From NCBI GenBank assembly GCA_002715545.1, contig PAZI01000027.1:243193-278560 (forward strand): a stretch of 35,368 nucleotides of DNA. The letters are read 5' to 3'. Numbering within the stretch: position 1 is the stretch's first letter; each line of letters starts with the position of its first letter. Under the pieces are notes generated by a model that saw nothing but the letters and a program-made list of their open reading frames with translations, ran no database searches and had not been told where the DNA came from. A program made the position numbers and the translations under genes. The stretch is from Methanobacteriota archaeon (GTDB lineage: Archaea; Thermoplasmatota; Poseidoniia; Poseidoniales; SP79). Of this stretch, positions 27,026 to 34,028 are shown in pieces.

Positions 27026-27272
27026 TAGGAATTAAAACCTCCACATCTTCCATCCGAGCTGTATGAATATCTCCATTATCGTCGATATAGTCTACTGATT
27101 CTTCTAATACTCCAAAATCGAATTGATTCTTGGAGCGAAACGTATCAACTCCAACTGAAATTACTAAACCAACGTTTCCCCATCCTCTAGAGTCTATTGG
27201 AATAGATTCTATTTCTGGATCTCCTGGTTTCCAATCTCTATATTTGACAATGTCTCCTACGCTAGGTTTCAT
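27012..27272 (-). CDS. SH3/KOW-like small protein, 86 aa
   Basis: MKPSVGDIVKYRDWKPGDPE opens it. NVGLVISVGVDTF and VDYIDDNGDIHTARMEDVEV, ending LIPNEEG, complete it. NEEG-stop overlaps the next start by 14 bases. Confidence 0.85.
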   Translation of the reverse strand: MKPSVGDIVKYRDWKPGDPEIESIPIDSRGWGNVGLVISVGVDTFRSKNQFDFGVLEESVDYIDDNGDIHTARMEDVEVLIPNEEG

Positions 27273-27391
27273 TTTAAAAATCTCCTAGCGACCAGAACAG
27301 TAATGACAGCGCCAACTACAACACACGTAGCGATGCAAATAGCTGCACCAATTTCAGCAATCTGGAATCCTATTAATCCTGCTTCAATCAT
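27269..27391 (-). CDS. 40-aa membrane peptide
   Basis: MIEAGLIGFQIAEIGAAICI and ATCVVVGAVITVLVARRFLK give one long or two short hydrophobic helices with a basic end. Overlaps of four bases with both neighbours support it. Confidence 0.65.
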   Translation of the reverse strand: MIEAGLIGFQIAEIGAAICIATCVVVGAVITVLVARRFLK

Positions 27392-27579
27392 GAGCACCCA
27401 CCCGCTAAAGGCTGAACTTCTATATCTCGAACTTCCTCTACACGACCATCATCATACATCACACGATAATAGCATTCACGGACAGGTAAGTTACCTAGCT
27501 CTGGACATTCGTCCATTATTTCCAAAACGATACCAGAACTTCCGAGGTCAGCATCAAATATTAAATCGCCGATTTTCAT
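27388..27579 (-). CDS. SH3/KOW-like small protein, 63 aa
   Basis: MKIGDLIFDADLGSSGIVLE opens it, then ECYYRVMYDDGRVEEVRDIE and VQPLAGGCS. It carries the V-M-Y-D-D-G-R-V-E-E turn of the family. Confidence 0.86.
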   Translation of the reverse strand: MKIGDLIFDADLGSSGIVLEIMDECPELGNLPVRECYYRVMYDDGRVEEVRDIEVQPLAGGCS

Positions 27580-27671
27580 TTTGTTCTCACAATAAGACCG
27601 GCGAAGCCTACGCTGGTGTCAGCAATTACTGCTGTATCGATATTATAAATTGAATGATAAAATACGGACAT
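27576..27671 (-). CDS. 31-aa peptide
   Basis: MSVFYHSIYNIDTAVIADTS, then VGFAGLIVRTK. GGGGAGAAAATA precedes the ATG; the stop overlaps the next gene by four bases. It may be a weakly hydrophobic membrane peptide. Confidence 0.5.
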   Translation of the reverse strand: MSVFYHSIYNIDTAVIADTSVGFAGLIVRTK

Positions 27672-27769
27672 TATTTTCTCCCCATAGGATACATGATATT
27701 CATCATGATACCCGCTAATAAGATAACGTAAATACTAGCGACCGCTGCTATTGAAACAATCTCAATCAT
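27671..27769 (-). CDS. 32-aa membrane peptide
   Basis: MIEIVSIAAVASIYVILLAG and IMMNIMYPMGRK form one transmembrane helix with a basic end. The ATG overlaps the upstream stop by four bases. Confidence 0.6.
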   Translation of the reverse strand: MIEIVSIAAVASIYVILLAGIMMNIMYPMGRK

Positions 27770-28467
27770 TTGATCACCACATAACGGCTAGTGTCGCTGC
27801 TCCAAGAAGAACCCATGTCTGGATTTCGCAAACTCTTGATTTCGAATTCGTTATCATAACGACTCCAAGGGCAGTTCTTGCCAGTGACGATTCGAGGATC
27901 GCATGCTGAATCTAATCGAATTATTGATCCGACCTTCATCTCAGCATCAGCATTGCGAGGAGATGTCCGAGACCAGAGACGATCAATGATATCTTGATCA
28001 ACGATATTCTTGAGAACTTTCGCGCCAACTTCGATTTGCTTCGCAGTTAACTTTCGAGCTCTTACGGTTTTATCGTATCGAGCTTTCCAGTTGTTGCTAA
28101 GCTGGTCGTCCAGAGACTTTAGGAAGTTTGGAAGTGAGCCGGCGTTAGCTTCGTAAATTCGAATTACAGCTGCTCGATCCAAGTGGACTTGTCGCTCAAG
28201 CTTCCAGTTAGAATTAGAGGAAACAGCTTTTTTCTTCGGCTTGTTTCGTGTGGCAACCATGCGGTCTCCGCAGGGAACGCATCCGCTACCTCGACCGTGC
28301 TCGGTTTCTTTACCACAGTAGTTACAGTACGCTTGGTGCCAACCTTCATCGTTAGCTCCACCATCCATGTGCCACGCCTCTGAGCGCCAGCGACCGGTGG
28401 AGTCGTAGCCTCCAGCCATTGCGTAGTTGTTGTAACGTCGATTTGAGTAGTTTCGTCGATAACCCAT
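27766..28467 (-). CDS. Zinc-binding protein with C-terminal SH3-like domain, 233 aa
   Basis: The start MGYRRNYSNRRYNNYAMAGG has AAAGGATAC upstream; a longer frame through the promoter is rejected. Around residues 47-66, CNYCGKETEHGRGSGCVPCG is a four-Cys zinc-binding motif. A basic, helical middle follows. From about residue 174, MKVGSIIRLDSACDPRIVTG begins an SH3-like unit of the local family, ending SSDTSRYVVIK. It joins nucleic-acid-type modules in one protein and heads the operon. Confidence 0.82.
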   Translation of the reverse strand: MGYRRNYSNRRYNNYAMAGGYDSTGRWRSEAWHMDGGANDEGWHQAYCNYCGKETEHGRGSGCVPCGDRMVATRNKPKKKAVSSNSNWKLERQVHLDRAAVIRIYEANAGSLPNFLKSLDDQLSNNWKARYDKTVRARKLTAKQIEVGAKVLKNIVDQDIIDRLWSRTSPRNADAEMKVGSIIRLDSACDPRIVTGKNCPWSRYDNEFEIKSLRNPDMGSSWSSDTSRYVVIK

Positions 28468-28511
28468 GTGGTGTATCCTTTCTTTATTTATTCCTTTATT
28501 CCTTATGATTA

Positions 28512-28540
28512 ATAATACCATATCTAGGGCTAATTTGCAC
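28512..28540 (-). promoter_or_regulatory. Promoter GTGCAA-17-TATTAT
   Basis: GTGCAA (28540-28535), 17 bases, TGG-TATTAT (hexamer 28517-28512) on the minus strand. It heads the operon from 28467. Confidence 0.86.
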
Positions 28541-28563
28541 CATTTTACTAATAAAAAAATAAA

Positions 28564-28600
28564 AAAACCGGGTACCCGCCTCATAAAGGTCGAGTCCCGG
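28564..28600 (-). terminator. Intrinsic terminator
   Basis: On the minus strand CCGGG (28600-28596) pairs with CCCGG (28572-28568), followed by a seven-T run. It ends the 28630-28860 transcript before the next promoter. Confidence 0.7.
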
Positions 28601-28629
28601 CTTTCAATTACCACGTTGGTTTCGTTAAA

Positions 28630-28860
28630 TTAAACGTTGGACGAATCGCCGGTGGTAAGAGACTGATTGAGAAAGCTCTGGAGCGCCTGAGCTTCACGAA
28701 TAGACATACTAATAGTTGTTGTACCTACTGCATACTGCTGACCCTCTGCAGGACGTGTACTGATGGTAAGCATATTGCTACCTGCCTTCTTGGCAGTGTG
28801 GTTACGGTAAACACCGAAATCGAAGCGGGCGATTGACTTCTCGTTGAAGTAGTTACTCAT
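28630..28860 (-). CDS. Unknown small protein, 76 aa, own transcript
   Basis: MSNYFNEKSIARFDFGVYRN, then a Gly/Thr-rich, beta-like middle (NMLTISTRPAEGQQYAVGTT) and a helix (SIREAQALQSFLNQSLTTGD). It stands alone between a promoter and a terminator, which suggests separate, perhaps high, expression. No family recognised. Confidence 0.75.
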   Translation of the reverse strand: MSNYFNEKSIARFDFGVYRNHTAKKAGSNMLTISTRPAEGQQYAVGTTTISMSIREAQALQSFLNQSLTTGDSSNV

Positions 28861-28907
28861 GTATCTTTTCTCCTTTTGTTTAGATACCGTTCCTTTGAAC
28901 GTGTTAT

Positions 28908-28936
28908 ATAATAACCCTGCAGGGATAGTTTTTCAC
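28908..28936 (-). promoter_or_regulatory. Promoter variant GTGAAA-17-TATTAT
   Basis: GTGAAA (28936-28931), 17 bases, TATTAT (28913-28908) on the minus strand, upstream of the 76-aa gene. Confidence 0.65.
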
Positions 28937-29067
28937 CTATTTTAGTGATTTTTTTAAAAATAAATCTCCTTAAGAAACAGGCGTGTAACAATAGCGAAAA
29001 CTCTATTAAGATGCCGTTAACTCTAGAGCATATAGATTATAGTTAGCACGTGAAAGGGAGGTCTCAA

Positions 29068-29379
29068 ATGAAAAGAATAATACTAATAGCTGTTCTCATG
29101 TTGCCTGCAGTTTCACATGCTGATAAATTTATAGTAGCTAACAATACTAGGCTTACGTACGATTATGGAAGCGATATCAAGCCATACATTGCAAACGAAG
29201 TAGCGTTTACAAGTGATGTGAACGGAACGGTATTCAGCGCTAATAAATTTAGGCTTGGGTTTCGATATAAAATAAATGACAATGTCAGAATCGATCCCCA
29301 TGTATTCATGGACAACAAACTTAAAGACAATTGGGCGTTCGGATTCGGTCCAGCTCTTCGTCTTGATATAACTTACTAA
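29068..29379 (+). CDS. Small outer-membrane barrel-like protein, 103 aa
   Basis: GGGAGGTCTCAA precedes MKRIILIAVLMLPAVSHADK, a cleavable signal peptide ending SHA. The mature part alternates polar and hydrophobic residues in strands (FIVANNTRLTYDYGS, EVAFTSD, FRLGFRYKIND, RIDPHVFMD) and ends with GPALRLDITY, an aromatic C-terminal beta-signal. It is about four to six strands, smaller than any single-chain barrel, so it may oligomerise. It precedes a phosphate permease by 13 bases on the plus strand, suggesting a joint uptake function. Confidence 0.75.
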   Translation: MKRIILIAVLMLPAVSHADKFIVANNTRLTYDYGSDIKPYIANEVAFTSDVNGTVFSANKFRLGFRYKINDNVRIDPHVFMDNKLKDNWAFGFGPALRLDITY

Positions 29380-29392
29380 CAAAGGAGTAAAC

Positions 29393-30325
29393 ATGATTGA
29401 AATGTGGGCTTTATGTGGCCTGGTATTGGCAGGTGCATCAGTAATCAGTAACGATGCTGTTCAGACGCTTGGGACATTTATGGCGTCAAACAAACAGACC
29501 TCTTGGTGGAAACTATGGGGAGCAGCTTCGGCAGTTCTAGTATCGACTGTTTTGTACAGTTGGTTTGCTTACAACGGAGACATATCATTTGGACGGTTAG
29601 ATAAGATACCGTACATACAAGTTGAGTGGTACCACGCTTTAGCGCCAGCTGTGCTATTGATGTTGACTCGATTTGGGATCCCTGTCTCGACGACTTTTCT
29701 TGTGTTATCAGCATTCGCAAGCACGATTGTTTTCGAGAAGATGTTGGTAAAGAGTATGCTCGGCTATGCGATCGCAGCTGTAGTGGCTTACGGATTTTGG
29801 ATGGTCATATCTAAGTTCTTAGACGAAAAGAAGAAAGTTGATAGCAACCATGAGAAATATTGGAGAGTGGCTCAGTGGTGTACTACTGGGTTCTTGTGGT
29901 TTACTTGGTTGAGTCATGACCTAGCTAACATTGCAGTATTTGCTCCTCGCCAAATGAGCCCTGAATTCTTGGTTGGTACAATTGCAATGTTGGTTGGTAT
30001 GCTTGGCTTTATATTCTACGAACGTGGTGGAAAAATTCAACAGATTGTTATTGAAAAGACCACAACATCATATGTTAGGTCAGCAACAATCATTGATGGT
30101 GTATACGCTTTCATTCTTCTCTACCTGAAGCAAATGAACAATATACCTATGAGCACAACTTGGGTATTCGTTGGTTTGCTATGCGGTCGTGAATTGGCAA
30201 TCGCAACAAGAAAGAATAAGAAGATTAAAAAGGTCTTTCCCATGGTCGCCAAAGATTTCATGAAAATTATGGTTGGCTTAGGTGTTTCTATTGGGATTGT
30301 ATTATTAGTCCAAGCTTTAAGCTAA
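29393..30325 (+). CDS. PiT-like inorganic phosphate permease, 310 aa
   Basis: The protein is polytopic with inverted-repeat signature motifs of the PiT family: ISNDAVQTLGT (18-28) and LSHDLANIAVF (173-183), each like G-A-N-D-V-A-N-A, plus PVSTT (97-101) and PMSTT (252-256), like P-V-S-T-T-H. A basic cytoplasmic loop (DEKKKVDSNHEKYW) lies near residue 150. PiT carriers import phosphate with H+ or Na+. Carrying one would support nucleotide synthesis in phosphate-poor water. AAAGGAG precedes the ATG. Its stop overlaps that of the convergent UV-endonuclease gene. Confidence 0.88.
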   Translation: MIEMWALCGLVLAGASVISNDAVQTLGTFMASNKQTSWWKLWGAASAVLVSTVLYSWFAYNGDISFGRLDKIPYIQVEWYHALAPAVLLMLTRFGIPVSTTFLVLSAFASTIVFEKMLVKSMLGYAIAAVVAYGFWMVISKFLDEKKKVDSNHEKYWRVAQWCTTGFLWFTWLSHDLANIAVFAPRQMSPEFLVGTIAMLVGMLGFIFYERGGKIQQIVIEKTTTSYVRSATIIDGVYAFILLYLKQMNNIPMSTTWVFVGLLCGRELAIATRKNKKIKKVFPMVAKDFMKIMVGLGVSIGIVLLVQALS

Positions 30326-31260
30326 CTAGCTAATCTTGTAATTTCTGGCTCAAAATCCTTTAGGTACTTGAATAAAGCCATTTCCTTTTGCTTACACTCG
30401 AGAACCACGTCAACTTCTTCGCCAAAGTTTTCAAATGGAGTATAATACCATGCGCTGTGTGAAATAGCAGGGACCTTAGGATCTTCATATAATTTCTTAG
30501 AATTAGAATGGTGGCACTGTTGGCGAATTCCATCTGGCCATGTAGAACGAGCAAGATAAAAAGCGTCTTGGTAATCTTGGTCCTCAGGACCGAGCTCGTG
30601 GTGATGGCTGTCAAATACAATTGGAATGCCAATACGCTTGTGGACTCCTTCATAAAGCATCTTGGTAGAGTACATACTTGGCTTGTCATCGTTTTCGACA
30701 GTGAGCCTCGATTGTGCTGAATATGATAGATATTTTTCAAAGTTAGAACAAAAGCGCTCAAGGGCAGCATCATGATTTCCATAAGCACCACCGACGTGAA
30801 TATTGATCTTAGCTTGTGGGGTGTTCGGCAGCTTCATTAGGTCCATAATCTCAGCATGCTTATTAAGCTCGATTGCTGCGTTTTTTACAACTTGTTCGTT
30901 AGGGCTGGCAAGTACACAAAACTGACCAGGATGAAAAGACAGCCTTTGATTATTTTCAGTTGCATAACTACCACAAAGCTCGAGAGCTGACTTGATTTTT
31001 TCGAACTGTGGTAAATTAGATATTTCGTATTCGCTCATCCACGGGAATAAGCAAGATGTCATACGATAAACCTGAATGCCATGTGCAGCATTCCAGGCGA
31101 TAACTTTAAACATATCTTGGACGTTTGATAAAGCTAATTCACCAGCGTATTCTGGACCTTTAGCCCTAAAAGTACGTTTAATCATACCACGGCTGCATTG
31201 TACCTTTTCGGTTTTTTGAAGAGTGCTATTAATGCATGCGTAGCCAAGGCGGATGGACAT
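30322..31260 (-). CDS. uvsE: UV damage endonuclease (UvsE/UVDE family), 312 aa
   Basis: The sequence matches the TIM-barrel UV damage endonuclease family along its length. SIRLGYACIN begins it. SFHPGQFCVLASP, INIHVGGAYGNHDAALERF, LTVENDDKPSMYS and IVFDSHHHELG provide metal-binding His, Glu and Asp residues, and ISHSAWYYTPFENF fits near the end. The enzyme nicks 5' to UV photoproducts using divalent metal. Full length (about 310 aa). A promoter variant lies at 31296-31324. Confidence 0.93.
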   Translation of the reverse strand: MSIRLGYACINSTLQKTEKVQCSRGMIKRTFRAKGPEYAGELALSNVQDMFKVIAWNAAHGIQVYRMTSCLFPWMSEYEISNLPQFEKIKSALELCGSYATENNQRLSFHPGQFCVLASPNEQVVKNAAIELNKHAEIMDLMKLPNTPQAKINIHVGGAYGNHDAALERFCSNFEKYLSYSAQSRLTVENDDKPSMYSTKMLYEGVHKRIGIPIVFDSHHHELGPEDQDYQDAFYLARSTWPDGIRQQCHHSNSKKLYEDPKVPAISHSAWYYTPFENFGEEVDVVLECKQKEMALFKYLKDFEPEITRLAS

Positions 31261-31295
31261 ATTGATCTCCCGATTTTAGTTTGACTTACTTTAAA

Positions 31296-31324
31296 ATTAT
31301 ATTACTTTTTGGATTGTTTTTCAT
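31296..31324 (-). promoter_or_regulatory. Promoter variant ATGAAA-17-TATAAT (UV endonuclease)
   Basis: ATGAAA (31324-31319), 17 bases, TATAAT (31301-31296) on the minus strand, inside the end of the preceding gene. No extended -10. Confidence 0.6.
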
Positions 31325-31583
31325 GGTATTTTATAGCGTAACTAATGGCTTCTTTAGGAGTCCAAAGCTCATAATCTATTTCTTGAGTAGTGTACCCTGG
31401 CCAAAGAACTGTAACGTATATGTATTCCAGCGCATATTCAGTGTCTATCTCTGCGGTATCTTCTGGGTATGCTTCATGACGTGGGTCAATTACAACTGTT
31501 TCTAAATCAATAACAACGCCCCATTCCTCATGCTCATGAGCGTACGCACGAATTACAATGTCACCCTTTTGCAGTTGAGACAT
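31302..31583 (-). CDS. SH3/KOW-like small protein, 93 aa
   Basis: MSQLQKGDIVIRAYAHEHEE opens it. WGVVIDLETVVIDP, YIYVTVLWPGYTTQ and a longer C-terminal helix (EAISYAIKYHEKQSKK) follow. The ATG lies 23 bases inside the upstream gene. The 3' end contains the UV-endonuclease promoter. Confidence 0.82.
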   Translation of the reverse strand: MSQLQKGDIVIRAYAHEHEEWGVVIDLETVVIDPRHEAYPEDTAEIDTEYALEYIYVTVLWPGYTTQEIDYELWTPKEAISYAIKYHEKQSKK

Positions 31584-31749
31584 CTTCAATTAGCTCTAGA
31601 TTTGATGTCTTAGCCCAAATTTCTTTATAGCCTTGATCGATTAGTTGTATTTTTGCTTCTCTACCCCAAGAAGATAGTTCAGAAACAAGAGCTATCTTCC
31701 CTTTACCTTTACACCATTCGCGAATTCTAACTAAGTCCCCAATATTCAT
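31561..31749 (-). CDS. SH3/KOW-like small protein, 62 aa
   Basis: MNIGDLVRIREWCKGKGKIA opens it; LVSELSSWGREAKIQLIDQG and SNLELIEDVSTAKG follow. One base separates it from the upstream stop. Confidence 0.84.
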   Translation of the reverse strand: MNIGDLVRIREWCKGKGKIALVSELSSWGREAKIQLIDQGYKEIWAKTSNLELIEDVSTAKG

Positions 31750-31750
31750 A

Positions 31751-31960
31751 TTAGTTTACACTTTCAATAATGCTGGGCTTTTTGTTAGTTATGCTATTTT
31801 CGTCGTAAATATTTCTCACTGAGCCGCGCCAAGTTCGGATCATATACATTACATCCCTACCTTTATCAGACCAGGTAGTTTCTCTAATTCCAACAATTTC
31901 GCCTATAGGCTCTTGATGGCTAGAGTTGGTGTAATATACAATGTCTCCGAGTTCGAACAT
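31751..31960 (-). CDS. SH3/KOW-like small protein, 69 aa
   Basis: MFELGDIVYYTNSSHQEPIG opens it; EIVGIRETTWSDKGRDVMYM and IRTWRGSVRNIYDENSIT follow. AAAAGGAGACCAC precedes the ATG. Confidence 0.83.
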   Translation of the reverse strand: MFELGDIVYYTNSSHQEPIGEIVGIRETTWSDKGRDVMYMIRTWRGSVRNIYDENSITNKKPSIIESVN

Positions 31961-31978
31961 GTGGTCTCCTTTTAGTTA

Positions 31979-32110
31979 CTAAATATTTACGTTGATATAA
32001 ATGGGCTCAACAAATTCAATATGCTCTACAGGAACTTCTTCCTTGGTCTCTACAACTAAACCAGCGGTTCCAGCGATTGACATAACTGTAAAAATTACAA
32101 AATATTTCAT
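31979..32110 (-). CDS. 43-aa peptide with N-terminal hydrophobic helix
   Basis: GGAGAATGAT precedes ATG 32110. MKYFVIFTVMSIAGTAGLVV is a membrane or signal helix. An acidic tail follows (ETKEEVPVEHIEFVEPIYIN), probably periplasmic. Confidence 0.6.
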   Translation of the reverse strand: MKYFVIFTVMSIAGTAGLVVETKEEVPVEHIEFVEPIYINVNI

Positions 32111-32135
32111 ATCATTCTCCTTTCGTGATTCGTTA

Positions 32136-32161
32136 ATTATACCAAGATGTATAATTTGTAC
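32136..32161 (-). promoter_or_regulatory. Weak promoter-like site (GTACAA-14-TATAAT)
   Basis: TGG-TATAAT (hexamer 32141-32136) fits the extended -10 of the family, but GTACAA (32161-32156) is only 14 bases away. It may function by the extended -10 alone. Confidence 0.4.
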
Positions 32162-32165
32162 AGAT

Positions 32166-32267
32166 TTATTTTAAATTAATTGACCAATAAACTATAAGCG
32201 CCAAAACAGCTGCAAATAATTTTAGACATATGTTTTCTGTAAAGGATTCAATTAATGCGTTTTTCAT
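32166..32267 (-). CDS. 33-aa membrane peptide
   Basis: MKNALIESFTENICLKLFAA and VLALIVYWSINLK form one transmembrane helix. It overlaps the upstream gene by 20 bases. The pattern is like the first helix of YbbR/CdaR proteins, probably by chance. Confidence 0.55.
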   Translation of the reverse strand: MKNALIESFTENICLKLFAAVLALIVYWSINLK

Positions 32268-32472
32268 TTTTTGCCAAATCGAGAATAGCTTTTTCGATTT
32301 CTTGCTTTGGGCTTTTTGGTTTTCTACCATAAAGTTCATCTAGCTTTCTATTTTGCAAGATTCTTTTATTTATCTTTCTCTTAAAATTTTCATTTTGGCT
32401 ATTTACGTGAGCATTTAGTATCGCTTTATTCATAATAAAAATAAACAGAAAAAAGAACAAAACATAAATCAT
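32248..32472 (-). CDS. Small membrane protein with basic tail, 74 aa
   Basis: MIYVLFFFLFIFIMNKAILN is an N-terminal transmembrane helix. A long basic helix follows (NFKRKINKRILQNRKLDELY, KQEIEKAILDLAKNEKRIN), which would lie in the cytoplasm. The start overlaps the upstream gene by four bases. Confidence 0.7.
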   Translation of the reverse strand: MIYVLFFFLFIFIMNKAILNAHVNSQNENFKRKINKRILQNRKLDELYGRKPKSPKQEIEKAILDLAKNEKRIN

Positions 32473-32654
32473 GATTCTTCAACTATCTCCAAAATTTGCT
32501 TTTTTGATATTTCAATTGTTTCTTCTCCTGTCGTCACAAGAATGATTTCTCTATCCTCTTTTATAACAAGGCCGGTAATTGATTTTTGGCTCCACATTTG
32601 TGGATACTCTTCTCTTAAAACAGTTACACTTACTATTTTACCAATCCGAGACAT
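32469..32654 (-). CDS. Divergent SH3/KOW-like small protein, 61 aa
   Basis: The start MSRIGKIVSVTVLREEYPQM is preferred to an upstream in-frame codon. IGKIVSVTV stands for the usual K-V-G-D-L-V; SITGLVIKEDREIILVTTGE and KKQILEIVEES supply the other strands. Confidence 0.7.
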   Translation of the reverse strand: MSRIGKIVSVTVLREEYPQMWSQKSITGLVIKEDREIILVTTGEETIEISKKQILEIVEES

Positions 32655-33111
32655 CACAAACACGAACCTTCAAAATATCGTAAAGCTTTCCTGGGTTAAT
32701 TTTATTGTAAAACAATGGATGAATGCCAGCATATGTTAGCGCACAAGCAATCCATTGAGAACAATACCATTTGCTATCATGCTTAATATAAAATGAAGTT
32801 AGATGCGATAGAATTAATCCAGCCCAATCGTATTTCATACCATGTGTCATTTCGAAAAAACAAAGCAACATCTTAAACTGTTGTTGAGATATCTTCATCT
32901 CAATTATTTCCCACGTTTCTTCCGAACACATTATGGGGCTATTTGTTCTTCTAACTCTACCAGTATCGTCCGGACTGATCCCTATAAAAGATCCATCAGG
33001 TAAAACAACCTCGGCATGGATGATGTCACTTCCCGTCCATTTACGAATAATCCAATTTCGCCAGCCCTTTCTACATCTACAGAAAGCAACCTTAATCGTA
33101 CGGGTAGTCAC
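32638..33111 (-). CDS. Permuted papain-like (NlpC/P60-type) hydrolase, 157 aa
   Basis: GTG at 33111 is chosen, with AAGGG five bases before it. His32 in GSDIIHAEVVLPDG and Cys117 in KWYCSQWIACALTY are the likely catalytic pair of the permuted NlpC/P60/YiiX-type papain fold, in which His precedes Cys. YDWAGLILSHL lies between. Such enzymes cleave amide or thioester bonds in peptides, lipids or cell-wall material. The substrate here is unknown and there is no signal peptide, so it should act in the cytoplasm unless released at lysis. Confidence 0.78.
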   Translation of the reverse strand: MTTRTIKVAFCRCRKGWRNWIIRKWTGSDIIHAEVVLPDGSFIGISPDDTGRVRRTNSPIMCSEETWEIIEMKISQQQFKMLLCFFEMTHGMKYDWAGLILSHLTSFYIKHDSKWYCSQWIACALTYAGIHPLFYNKINPGKLYDILKVRVCDVSDW

Positions 33112-33139
33112 ATACACCCTTATGCGCCGAAGTTAAAAT

Positions 33140-33433
33140 TTAAGCGCTAATCCCTTTTTCGTAAAGAGAATCAGCCAAAATACACCATGCTTGCTCCATT
33201 AGCTTAAGCTCTTCTTTAGTTTGAGCTAATTCTAAATCGCTTACATCTGGATCATCTAGGATATTTTCAAGAACAGACATCCATTCTAGCATTTGCTTTA
33301 AAGAATCTTGCATTATAAGACTATCAGCAAAAGCCTCAAGATTTTCTCTTGCTCTCTCCAAAGGACCTATTGGTTCATCATCATGCAAATTTGAGTCACC
33401 CTTCAAGAGAAAATCTTTTTGAAAATCTTTCAT
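33140..33433 (-). CDS. Small acidic helical protein, 97 aa
   Basis: MKDFQKDFLLKGDSNLHDDE, then a long helical region (ERARENLEAFADSLIMQDSL, KQMLEWMSVLENILDD, LAQTKEELKLMEQAWCILAD). Probably a helical hairpin. No family recognised. It follows the GRKQGARNK-type gene by one base. Confidence 0.7.
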   Translation of the reverse strand: MKDFQKDFLLKGDSNLHDDEPIGPLERARENLEAFADSLIMQDSLKQMLEWMSVLENILDDPDVSDLELAQTKEELKLMEQAWCILADSLYEKGISA

Positions 33434-33434
33434 T

Positions 33435-33764
33435 TCAAAGCTCTACAACAGGCTTAGTGTTCTTTGAATACTCAATAAGCTTCTTCATAGAAGTTTGAGC
33501 GTCTGCGGAATCTAGACCTACATGAATTAAATATTTCTCTTTTAGAAGATTTTCCACATCTAAAAATTCAGTCCTTACTGGATTTTGTCCACGCTCATCA
33601 CGTCGACAGGCGGCATCATAATGATCTTGCAAGATGCATACGACATCACTATAGTCTCCACCACCGGCGGTGACAACAGCTTCAACCATCCTTTCCAGTT
33701 GGGTTTTATTTCTTGCCCCTTGCTTTCTACCTTTACCGATTCCGTGCATTTTTTCCACTCCCAT
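33435..33764 (-). CDS. Small protein with basic GRxxGxxNK motif, 109 aa
   Basis: MGVEKMHGIGKGRKQGARNK holds a basic G-R-x-x-G-x-x-N-K stretch similar to AT-hook-like DNA-binding starts in phage packaging and regulatory proteins. An acidic/helical remainder follows (LERMVEAVVTAGGGDYSDVV, LKEKYLIHVGLDSADAQTSM). A second possible start lies at 33749 with GGAG before it. Confidence 0.68.
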   Translation of the reverse strand: MGVEKMHGIGKGRKQGARNKTQLERMVEAVVTAGGGDYSDVVCILQDHYDAACRRDERGQNPVRTEFLDVENLLKEKYLIHVGLDSADAQTSMKKLIEYSKNTKPVVEL

Positions 33765-33915
33765 TAATCCAATATTCTTTTTGCTTACTAGCGACGTCGC
33801 TATAATATTCATCATTACAATCAGAACAAATTTTCTTATTTAGCGTCTTCTTATTAAGAGCAACGCTCTTTTTTTGATTACAGATGCTACATCTTGAATA
33901 ATTGATAAAATACAA
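33733..33915 (-). CDS. Zinc-ribbon protein, TTG start, 60 aa
   Basis: GAGGAG precedes TTG 33915. Two C-x-x-C pairs (CSIC at 9-12, CSDC at 30-33) define a small zinc ribbon. A basic tail follows (EYWINGSGKNARNR). Similar ribbons occur in HNH nucleases and transcription factors; only the ribbon is here. Confidence 0.72.
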   Translation of the reverse strand: MYFINYSRCSICNQKKSVALNKKTLNKKICSDCNDEYYSDVASKQKEYWINGSGKNARNR

Positions 33916-33999
33916 TTTTATCTCCTCATTTAAATTAATTAAAAAACGATTAAAAAAATCAGCCCATAAACGAACTCCACAACATCACCTTATATTAAG

Positions 34000-34028
34000 A
34001 TTATATCATAGATTTGGGCTAATTACAC
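34000..34028 (-). promoter_or_regulatory. Promoter variant GTGTAA-17-TATAAT
   Basis: GTGTAA (34028-34023), 17 bases, TGA-TATAAT (hexamer 34005-34000) on the minus strand, inside the end of the gene at 34019. It heads 33915-32166. Confidence 0.75.

Noticed and set aside
28940..29067. A plus-strand promoter for the barrel/permease genes
   Set aside because: GTGTAA near 28984 has no acceptable -10 at 17 bases, and TATAGATTATAG near 29030 has no clear -35. A promoter must exist but cannot be placed.
32166..32267. YbbR/CdaR relationship of the 33-aa membrane peptide
   Set aside because: Similarity is limited to a generic hydrophobic helix; the periplasmic YbbR repeats are absent.
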